From positions 16,112-22,926 of the forward strand of contig DNOQ01000050.1 of assembly GCA_003501665.1 (NCBI GenBank): a stretch of DNA of 6,815 nt, written 5' to 3'. Numbering within the stretch: position 1 is the stretch's first letter; every line of letters starts with the position of its first letter. A model generated the notes under the pieces. That model was given only the letters and a program-made list of their open reading frames with translations, was not told the origin of the DNA and did not search any database. This stretch comes from Bacteroidales bacterium. Its GTDB lineage: Bacteria; Bacteroidota; Bacteroidia; Bacteroidales; VadinHA17. Made by a program: the position numbers and the translations under genes. Below are positions 1-5,798 of this stretch, in pieces.

Positions 1-1836
1 CAGCTTCGCAATTTTGTGAAATTAGGTCATGGTTATGGTGTAAAATTCTTTATAGCTTACAATCCGTGGGATAACAGCACAAGGAGGGAAGATCATTACA
101 GAGGGATGGCATCTCTTATAAAAGAGACTGATGCCGACGGGGTTGTCCTGGACACCAGAGGAAGCTCAAGCTATCAGCTGCAGGCTGCTGCCGACAGTGT
201 TCGCAGGGGTGTGGTCATGTATTCTGAAGGAATGGCAGTAGTGAAGGATATGCCCGGTATCGTTTCAGGCCGCGTACATAATGCAATTTATTTCAGCCCC
301 ATACTTAACCTCAATAAACTGATAAAACCCGATTTCGCAATTTTCAGGGTATGCGATGTAGGGGAAGATCTTATTCACAGGGAAATTGCAATATCATTTT
401 TCAACGGCTACGGAACGGAGCTTAATATGTTCCGGCCGGGAGGAAGAAACGATGATTTCAGGGCCGATATGGAATATCTTAAAGGCACCACATTTCTTTT
501 AAGACAAAATAATGATGCCTTTACCGATCTGAACTGGACACCGCTTATTCAGACCTCTGCCGATGATATCTTTGTTAACAGATGGTGCTCGGGTGAAAAA
601 ACCATATATACCGTTCTGAATATGCGACAGGAAGGATATTCAGGTAAACTCTTTGAAGTAAATGCTGTTAAAGGTAAGCACTATGTGTCGCTATGGAATC
701 ATGAGAATCTGATCCCTGAGAACATAAATGGCACATTATCAGTATATGTAAGAGCTGATGGCTGGCCGTCATCCTGGTCAGCAACCAGAAGAGAAGGCTC
801 TCTCGATTGTATTGCCGAATTACCTGATATTCTGAAATCTGAACTTATATCCGGTGATTCAGTCAGGATCAGTTCACCCGGTAAAGGAAAAGTAACAATA
901 TGGAAGGGTAATCCTTCATATAGTACTGAAAAAAAGGAGCTTAATATCTTGCAGGATACGGTGATAAGTGTCAGGGACCTGTTCGGTTATTTTGAAGGAA
1001 AACTGGTCATTCAGCTGACTGAAAATGAGATCCTTAAAGATGAGAATATTCTGAATCTGAAAGGAGGTAAGCCCTGGATGGTCAGCAGGGTGGTAAAATC
1101 GGGACTTGCAGTTTCAATACCATCAGATATGCTACTTGTGCCAGGTAATACATTCTCTTTTCAGGTATCTGCAGAAGAGGATTTTATACCATATCCCGAT
1201 TTTAACAGGAAGAGCGTGGCGATTGACAGTTTTCTTATCGATAAATATCCTGTCACCAATGCTCAATATTTTGAGTTTATAACGCGGACGGGTTACAGGC
1301 CTGCCGATACTGCCCGGTATCTCAGACACTGGTCGTCGGGTATGTACAGACAGGGGCAGGACAGATACCCGGTTGTTTACATAAGTTACGAGGATGCGCT
1401 GGCTTATGCAAAATGGGCTGAAAAAAGGCTTCCGACCGAAGCTGAATGGCAACTGGCTGCACAGGGCACCGATAAGAGGAAATGGCCATGGGGGAATGAG
1501 TTTCATGCAACAAATTGTAACAATGCATTTGACAGACCTACACCCGTCGATGCATTTGCCAAAGGAGCAAGCCCATACGGCGTCATGGATCTGGTTGGTA
1601 ATGTTTGGCAGATGACAAACGATATGTATTTTAACGGGACAAATTATTTTTTAATGATCAGGGGAGGAAGTTTTTATAAGCCTGTATCAAGCTGGTGGTA
1701 TATCCGGGGAGGTCCCCAGCCGCTTGACAAAACCCAGATAATGCTGCTGGTGTCGCCCGGATTCGATCGCGGCGAAACAGTAGGATTCAGATGTGTCAGA
1801 GATATTGACGGCAGTAATTTTAAAATAAAAAAATAG
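1..1836 (+). CDS. Glycoside-hydrolase-like protein with C-terminal formylglycine-generating-enzyme-like (SUMF1/EgtB/PvdO) domain, 5' end cut by window
   Basis: The frame is open from base 1, so the true start lies to the left; GTG at 16 is only the first possible internal start. 611 residues are visible (numbered from base 1). Residues 10-160 resemble the end of a TIM-barrel glycoside hydrolase: VKFFIAYNPWD (14-24), then DADGVVLDT (44-52), a strand ending in an acidic residue. Residues about 165-370 are beta-rich, like the accessory beta domains of such enzymes (VNRWCSGEKTIYTVLN). From about residue 400 an FGE-sulfatase (SUMF1/EgtB/PvdO) domain follows: DKYPVTNAQYFEF, RLPTEAEWQLAAQG (476-489), WPWGNEF, YGVMDLVGNVWQM (526-538), IRGGSF (553-558), GFRCV (595-599). 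Known FGEs use a cysteine pair just after GGS; here that stretch (559-590) has none, so sulfatase activation is unlikely. Only C506 and the GFRC cysteine C598 lie in the domain. The barrel assignment is inference; the FGE-like fold is secure. Substrate is unknown, carbohydrate handling is my guess. It converges on galK. Confidence 0.8.
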   Translation, partial: QLRNFVKLGHGYGVKFFIAYNPWDNSTRREDHYRGMASLIKETDADGVVLDTRGSSSYQLQAAADSVRRGVVMYSEGMAVVKDMPGIVSGRVHNAIYFSPILNLNKLIKPDFAIFRVCDVGEDLIHREIAISFFNGYGTELNMFRPGGRNDDFRADMEYLKGTTFLLRQNNDAFTDLNWTPLIQTSADDIFVNRWCSGEKTIYTVLNMRQEGYSGKLFEVNAVKGKHYVSLWNHENLIPENINGTLSVYVRADGWPSSWSATRREGSLDCIAELPDILKSELISGDSVRISSPGKGKVTIWKGNPSYSTEKKELNILQDTVISVRDLFGYFEGKLVIQLTENEILKDENILNLKGGKPWMVSRVVKSGLAVSIPSDMLLVPGNTFSFQVSAEEDFIPYPDFNRKSVAIDSFLIDKYPVTNAQYFEFITRTGYRPADTARYLRHWSSGMYRQGQDRYPVVYISYEDALAYAKWAEKRLPTEAEWQLAAQGTDKRKWPWGNEFHATNCNNAFDRPTPVDAFAKGASPYGVMDLVGNVWQMTNDMYFNGTNYFLMIRGGSFYKPVSSWWYIRGGPQPLDKTQIMLLVSPGFDRGETVGFRCVRDIDGSNFKIKK

Positions 1837-1858
1837 ACCCCGGGAACTTATTCAGGTT

Positions 1859-1882
1859 AAAAACTACGTATTAAATACGTAG
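1859..1882 (-). terminator. Intrinsic terminator of galK (hairpin plus T5)
   Basis: A perfect inverted repeat, CTACGTAT (1864-1871) and ATACGTAG (1875-1882), with a 3-base loop lies in the convergent gap. Read on the minus strand it follows the galK stop (1886-1888) by 3 bases and is followed directly by five T (the A-run 1859-1863). On the plus strand no T-run follows, so it should stop the dnaA-galK transcript and not the converging gene. The stem is AT-rich (3 GC pairs of 8), so efficiency is uncertain. Confidence 0.55.
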
Positions 1883-1885
1883 AAC

Positions 1886-3052
1886 CTAAAATGATAACCT
1901 TCCTGCTCCGTTTCCTATTTCCGGCTGGTAAAAATCCGGGATGAGCCCGGTCTTCTCCGTATATATCTTTGCAAGTTTTACCATGAAGTTATCGGCATCT
2001 GTTTTTCTGATAACGGAGACCGTACAACCTCCGAAGCCTGCTCCAGTCATCCTCGTCCCGACAACACCAGGAAGTCTTCTGCCCTCATATACAAGTGTAT
2101 CAAGTTCCACCCCCGTTACTTCATAATCATTTTTAAGTGAATCATGTGAGAGGTTCATTAGTTCTCCGAACCGGGTCAGATTATTTTCCTTGAGCACTTT
2201 TACAGCTTCCTGTACACGTCCGTTTTCACTGATGACATGTTTTGCCCGGTTTCTGACCACGGGATCAGCTATATATTTCTCAAGCAACGGCAGTTCATCA
2301 ATACTTAATTCACTAAGGTTCCTCAACGGCTTAAAAGGCTGAAGAAGTTCTACCGCCTTTTCACATTCCGACCTTCTTTCATTATATTTTGAATCGGTAA
2401 GTCCCCGTCTTTTATTGGTGTTGGTGATAATAAGGGAACAATCATTAAGAATTACAGGAACATTTTCATAATCAAGCGTATCACAATTGAGGAAAATTGC
2501 ATGGTCTTTTTTTCCGAAACCAGTTGCAAACTGATCCATTATTCCGCAATTCATTCCTACAAATTCATTTTCAGCTTTCTGGCTCATTTTGACAAGATCA
2601 AGCATACTGAATTCGGCTACAAATAGTTCATTAAGTGCAACAGCGGTAACCAACTCGATTGAAGCCGAAGATGAGAGTCCTGCGCCGTTAGGGACATCAC
2701 CATAATACAGCAGGTCGAGACCTGAAATATCTTTGTCTCTCCTGAGAAATTCATTTATAACGCCAAGAGGGTAGTTTATCCAGGTTTTTCGTGTATTCCT
2801 GAAAAGACCTTCAATAGATGTCTCTTCATCATTGTCGAAATTCAGCGTGCTGAATCTCAGTTTATTACCTTCGGTCTTCCTGATCAGAAGGTATGTCCCG
2901 TAGTTTAGTGCACACGGGAAAACATAACCGCCGTTATAGTCGGTATGTTCACCTATCAGGTTGACCCTGCCGGGAGAGAAAAAAAGAACAGGCTTTTCAT
3001 TCCTGTTCCCGTATTTCTCATAAAATTTGTCTGAGAAATGTTTTTTGTTCAT
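1886..3052 (-). CDS. galK: Galactokinase
   Basis: This cytoplasmic GHMP-family kinase phosphorylates alpha-D-galactose at C1 with ATP, the first committed step of the Leloir pathway. It is 388 residues, the usual full length. Visible motifs are the galactokinase signature GRVNLIGEHTDYNGG (28-42), with R29 matching the conserved catalytic arginine; the ATP-binding motif PNGAGLSSSAS (121-131); CGIMDQ (169-174), with D173 as the conserved catalytic aspartate; and the third GHMP motif GTRMTGAGFGGC (332-343). All key residues are present, so the enzyme should be active. The ATG at 3052 puts the signature at the normal distance from the N terminus. There is no Shine-Dalgarno sequence. The start lies 3 nt after the dnaA stop, so translation is probably coupled and transcription shared with dnaA. 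No galT, galM or transporter is adjacent within the window. Family assignment is very secure; galactose specificity over N-acetylgalactosamine follows from the motifs. Confidence 0.97.
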   Translation of the reverse strand: MNKKHFSDKFYEKYGNRNEKPVLFFSPGRVNLIGEHTDYNGGYVFPCALNYGTYLLIRKTEGNKLRFSTLNFDNDEETSIEGLFRNTRKTWINYPLGVINEFLRRDKDISGLDLLYYGDVPNGAGLSSSASIELVTAVALNELFVAEFSMLDLVKMSQKAENEFVGMNCGIMDQFATGFGKKDHAIFLNCDTLDYENVPVILNDCSLIITNTNKRRGLTDSKYNERRSECEKAVELLQPFKPLRNLSELSIDELPLLEKYIADPVVRNRAKHVISENGRVQEAVKVLKENNLTRFGELMNLSHDSLKNDYEVTGVELDTLVYEGRRLPGVVGTRMTGAGFGGCTVSVIRKTDADNFMVKLAKIYTEKTGLIPDFYQPEIGNGAGRLSF

Positions 3053-3055
3053 CTG

Positions 3056-4486
3056 TTACACTTTTAATTTCTTTTCAATTTCGTTGATCTGGCTTCTGAA
3101 ATGCTTGTCGGTATCAATCAGATTATTGACAGTTTTACAGGCGTGCAGTACAGTTGCATGATCTTTTCCTCCGATATGTGTGCCAATGCTTGCCAGTGAA
3201 GCTTTTGTAAGGTTCTTCGAAAAATACATTGAAACCTGACGGGCCTGTACAATCTCCCTCTTCCTTGTCTTTCCCTGGATGAGATCGATCGGTATCTTAT
3301 AGTATTCGCAGACAATTTTCTGAATGTAATCAATCGTTATTTCCCTTCTGGCAGTGCTTACAAGCTTTTCGACCATCATGCGTGCAAGTTCGAGAGTTAT
3401 ATCTTTTCTGTTCAGTGTTGACTGGGCATATAATGATATCAGCACTGCTTCGAGTTCCCTGATATTATTTGAAATATTTACTGCCAGGTATTCGAATATT
3501 TCTTCAGGTAATTCGATCCCGTCGTTATATGCTTTCTTTTTCAGGATTGCCAGGCGGGTATCATAGTCGGGTCTCTGGAGATCAGCCTGAAGGCCCCACT
3601 TGAACCTTGACAGAAGTCGTTGCTCCATTCCCTGCAGATCGACAGGTGGTTTGTCGCAGGTAAGGATAAGTTGTTTACCCGACTGATGAAGATGGTTGAA
3701 TATATGAAAAAATGTATCCTGGGTTTTTTCCTTTCCTGCAAACTCATGGACATCATCAAGTATGAGGACATCGATCATCTGATAGAAATGAAGGAAGTCA
3801 TTCTTGTTGTTATTTCTTACCGACTCAACAAACTGGGTTTGGAATTTATTGGCATTTACATAAAGGACTGTCTTGTCGGGATGCTTTTCTTTTACAAGGA
3901 TCCCTATTGCCTGTGCAAGATGAGTCTTGCCCAGTCCTGAATCGCCATAAATCATAAGAGGGTTGAAAGCAGTTCCTCCGGGATCATTTCCCACAGCGAT
4001 CCCCGCAGAACGTGCAAGCCTGTTACATTCACCTTCAACGAAATTGTTGAAGTTGTAATCGGGATTCAGCTTTGGGTCAAAATGTAATTTTTTTATGCCC
4101 GGTATAACAAATGGATTCTTTATCGATGGCTGAGTAACATCGAAAGGCACCTGAAGGGGTTTATTATGAAGGTCGGTCTTATTCCTTGACGGATATCTCA
4201 CTGTATAAGGTTTTCCATCGGAATAACTGGTATTTTCCATCACGACATTATACTCGAGTTTGGCATCTGTACCTATCTCACGCCTGAGTGTTTTCCTGAG
4301 GATATCAATATATTGTTCTTCCAGGTACTCGTAAAAGAACGGACTGGGTACCTGAATTGTTAATACATTGTTCTCAAGTTTGAGAGGCACTATTGGTTCA
4401 AACCATGTTTTATAACTGATCGAAGGTATTATATCCCTTATAATTTGCAGACAGTTATTCCAGACATCGTGATGCGTTTTGTTCAT
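3056..4486 (-). CDS. dnaA: Chromosomal replication initiator protein DnaA
   Basis: This ATP-dependent initiator binds oriC and opens the duplex. It is 476 residues and complete in all four domains. Domain I (about 1-85) carries the W9, W28 and F29 region used for helicase or self contacts. Domain II (about 86-140) is a Pro/Asn-rich linker. Domain III is the AAA+ core: NPDYNFNNFVEG (141-152), Walker A GDSGLGKT (181-188), Walker B VLILDD (240-245), arginine finger R294 in RLLSRF (290-295), and sensor II R343 in NNIRELE. Domain IV (about 380-476) is the DNA-binding domain with the signature IGGKDHATVLHAC (438-450), where K441 replaces the usual Arg of GGRDH, as I recall for Bacteroidetes DnaA. 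The ATG at 4486 fits domain I and has no Shine-Dalgarno sequence. Upstream is a 336-bp AT-rich spacer with a candidate promoter; downstream galK follows after 3 nt. Confidence 0.98.
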   Translation of the reverse strand: MNKTHHDVWNNCLQIIRDIIPSISYKTWFEPIVPLKLENNVLTIQVPSPFFYEYLEEQYIDILRKTLRREIGTDAKLEYNVVMENTSYSDGKPYTVRYPSRNKTDLHNKPLQVPFDVTQPSIKNPFVIPGIKKLHFDPKLNPDYNFNNFVEGECNRLARSAGIAVGNDPGGTAFNPLMIYGDSGLGKTHLAQAIGILVKEKHPDKTVLYVNANKFQTQFVESVRNNNKNDFLHFYQMIDVLILDDVHEFAGKEKTQDTFFHIFNHLHQSGKQLILTCDKPPVDLQGMEQRLLSRFKWGLQADLQRPDYDTRLAILKKKAYNDGIELPEEIFEYLAVNISNNIRELEAVLISLYAQSTLNRKDITLELARMMVEKLVSTARREITIDYIQKIVCEYYKIPIDLIQGKTRKREIVQARQVSMYFSKNLTKASLASIGTHIGGKDHATVLHACKTVNNLIDTDKHFRSQINEIEKKLKV

Positions 4487-4585
4487 TTAGACAGGTTGTT
4501 TTATAAGGACGTATTCAAGCTCATTTCTTAAGCAATATTTGTAAAAAAAAAACTTATAAAAAAAATTATTTTTACTTGGTTATAT

Positions 4586-4615
4586 CAAAAATAGTATATG
4601 GTTTTATACATCAGT
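4586..4615 (-). promoter_or_regulatory. Candidate Bacteroidetes-type promoter of dnaA
   Basis: On the minus strand, TATTTTTG (4593 down to 4586) matches the Bacteroidetes -7 consensus TAnnTTTG exactly. Upstream by 18 bases is ACTG (4615-4612), a weak match to the -33 TTTG element. Transcription would start near 4580 and give a leader of roughly 95 bases before the dnaA ATG. The weak -33 box and the base composition mean a chance match is possible. Confidence 0.35.
4594..4609. repeat. Short inverted repeat inside the candidate dnaA promoter
   Basis: GTATA (4594-4598) and TATAC (4605-4609) are perfect inverted arms around a 6-base loop. They occupy the spacer between the proposed -33 and -7 elements of dnaA, where a repressor site would lie. 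The arms are short and AT-rich, so chance is a serious alternative. Confidence 0.25.
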
Positions 4616-4688
4616 TACTTAACGCATAAAAAATAATCTCTTTTCATAAGTCGCTGTAAATTAAATTATTACATATACAAGATCCCTC

Positions 4689-4705
4689 TTGTCAGTGTAT
4701 GACAA
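4689..4705. promoter_or_regulatory. Operator-like palindrome TTGTCA-N5-TGACAA
   Basis: Perfect 6-bp arms TTGTCA (4689-4694) and TGACAA (4700-4705) flank the 5-bp spacer GTGTA. The 11-bp centre-to-centre spacing, about one helical turn, is what a dimeric helix-turn-helix regulator would read. It sits in the least AT-rich part of the spacer, roughly 75 bp upstream of the proposed dnaA promoter. No regulator can be named. Confidence 0.35.
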
Positions 4706-4733
4706 TTCATTAGAAACTCAAGTTCATTACAAG

Positions 4734-4754
4734 GCATTATTAAAATAAAAATGC
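4734..4754. repeat. AT-rich imperfect hairpin
   Basis: GCATTATT (4734-4741) pairs with AAAAATGC (4747-4754) at seven of eight positions around a 5-base loop. There is no clean T-run after it on either strand, so I do not call it a terminator. It could be an RNA 3' structure or a chance feature of AT-rich DNA. Confidence 0.25.
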
Positions 4755-4772
4755 GGATTATTTTAACATGAC

Positions 4773-4813
4773 TTCACATCTCTTTCACGACGAAAAGATA
4801 ATGTGAATTTTTT
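4773..4813 (+). terminator. Hairpin with T6 tail, intrinsic terminator read on the plus strand
   Basis: TTCACAT (4773-4779) and ATGTGAA (4801-4807) form a perfect 7-bp outer stem. Inside it CTTTC (4782-4786) can pair with GAAAAG (4792-4797) to extend the hairpin. Six T follow on the plus strand (4808-4813). On the minus strand the hairpin starts about 15 bases after the MCE stop, so it may also end the amidase-MCE transcript, although no T-run follows in that direction. No plus-strand gene lies upstream within the spacer. Confidence 0.5.
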
Positions 4814-4822
4814 AATATACGA

Positions 4823-5773
4823 TCATTCTGATGGAAAATTTTTCTTGCCAAATAAAGAAAAATGTACATATTTTTTTGGATTGGCTTTCAAATCCTGCAA
4901 AAGCAGGTTAAGACTCTCAAGGGTGCCTGAGAGGTTTGAATAGAGTGAATCGTCTGTAAGTAATTGTCCGGCACTGCCTTTACCATCATTAAGGTTCCCC
5001 AGTATCTCTGATGTATCCTCAAGGGTCTTCTTAAGGTTTGCCATTGAAGAATAAATATCTGAAGCAGCAAGAGTATCGGTAATTAATTCAAGATTGGTTA
5101 CGGCTTTGCTTATTTTTGGTGAATTATCTGAAAGCATCTGTGAGAATCTGGCAAGGTTTGTTACGGAATTTTTCAGATCGGTCTCCCCTGATCCTACAAT
5201 TTCATTAATGCTTCCGGTTGTACTATTGAGGTTTGTGACGATATCATCGATGTTTTTCCTGAAACCGGGATCGAGTACTTCGTCTATGGCTGTTATGACT
5301 GAATCCAGAACAACAACCAGCGATACCAGCTTATCTTTTACCGGTCCGAACTGTTCTTCAATGCTGACGATAATGGATTTTGAAAGTTTGCCGGGAATTG
5401 TATCTCCCGCTTTATAAAATCCCGGACCATCCCCGAAGTTAAACTGGACCTTCATTCCTGCAATGATCGAAACGGGAAGGATTTCAGCGACAGAGTTGAC
5501 AGGGAGTTTAAAATTGTTACTTACCGAGTATTCAACAAGAAGTTTTCCGCTTGTTCTGTTGAGCAGCCTTATTGATTGTACAATACCGACCTTGAAACCG
5601 TTTATTTCAACAGGGCTCGATTCGGCAAGACCTCCGATATCATCATAAACACTGTAATAATAGGAGGTCTTTTTAAAATAATCTTTTCCCTTGAGGAAGT
5701 TGAAGAGCCAGATAAATACCACTATAGTTATAAGTGCAACAGCACCTACCTTTACTTCATTGGAGATTTTCAT
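4823..5773 (-). CDS. MlaD-type MCE family protein, membrane-anchored lipid-transport component
   Basis: MCE proteins are the substrate-binding part of ABC-driven lipid transporters between inner and outer membranes (Mla type in Gram-negatives). This one has 316 residues. It has a short cytoplasmic N terminus and one membrane helix (about 7-27, ending NFLKGKDYF), followed by a single MCE domain (about 37-125) with DDIGGLAESSPVEINGFKVG and the closing FNFGDGPGFYKAGDTIPG. A long helical C-terminal part (about 130-295) has the heptad-like pattern of MlaD-type proteins. GKGSAGQLLTDDSLY (264-278) and NPKKYVHFSLFGKK (298-311) are features I know from Bacteroidetes MCE proteins. The ATG at 5773 places the helix correctly at the N terminus; an AT-rich leader without Shine-Dalgarno precedes it. 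It lies 25 nt after the amidase and is probably cotranscribed with it. The matching ATPase and permease genes are not in the window. The family is secure; the lipid carried is unknown. Confidence 0.92.
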   Translation of the reverse strand: MKISNEVKVGAVALITIVVFIWLFNFLKGKDYFKKTSYYYSVYDDIGGLAESSPVEINGFKVGIVQSIRLLNRTSGKLLVEYSVSNNFKLPVNSVAEILPVSIIAGMKVQFNFGDGPGFYKAGDTIPGKLSKSIIVSIEEQFGPVKDKLVSLVVVLDSVITAIDEVLDPGFRKNIDDIVTNLNSTTGSINEIVGSGETDLKNSVTNLARFSQMLSDNSPKISKAVTNLELITDTLAASDIYSSMANLKKTLEDTSEILGNLNDGKGSAGQLLTDDSLYSNLSGTLESLNLLLQDLKANPKKYVHFSLFGKKNFPSE

Positions 5774-5798
5774 ATGAAAATATTATTATTACTGATGT

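Larger units (their letters stand above)
4487..4822. other. AT-rich spacer upstream of dnaA (regulatory region, possible but unproven origin)
   Basis: This 336-bp stretch has no plausible gene. By my count 84 of 336 bases are G or C (25 %), well below the flanking genes. It holds two A-tracts near dnaA (A10 at 4543-4552, A8 at 4558-4565), a candidate dnaA promoter, an inverted repeat at 4689-4705, an AT-rich hairpin at 4734-4754 and a hairpin with T6 at 4773-4813. I searched by eye for TTATNCACA on both strands. Only two-mismatch sites appear (4604-4612 forward, 4802-4810 reverse), so there is no good evidence for a DnaA-box cluster. Confidence 0.6.

Noticed and set aside
1132..1506. 124-codon minus-strand open frame inside the FGE-like gene
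   Set aside because: The plus-strand frame encodes clear FGE-like motifs here, and the antisense product resembles nothing.
1..1836. Sulfatase-activating formylglycine-generating enzyme
   Set aside because: The catalytic cysteine pair is absent, so only the fold is claimed, not the activity.
3620..3940. 106-codon plus-strand open frame antisense to dnaA
   Set aside because: It lies wholly inside the AAA+ core of dnaA, has no recognisable domain and no initiation signal; a shadow of a conserved gene.
4604..4612. Possible DnaA box TTATACATC
   Set aside because: Two mismatches to TTATNCACA; such matches are expected by chance in 25 % GC sequence.
4802..4810. Possible reverse DnaA box TGTGAATTT
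   Set aside because: Two mismatches to the reverse consensus, and the bases are better explained as the terminator arm and its T-run.
5094..5417. 107-codon plus-strand open frame antisense to the MCE gene
   Set aside because: Its low-complexity Ser/Thr/Leu content mirrors the helical MCE C terminus on the other strand.
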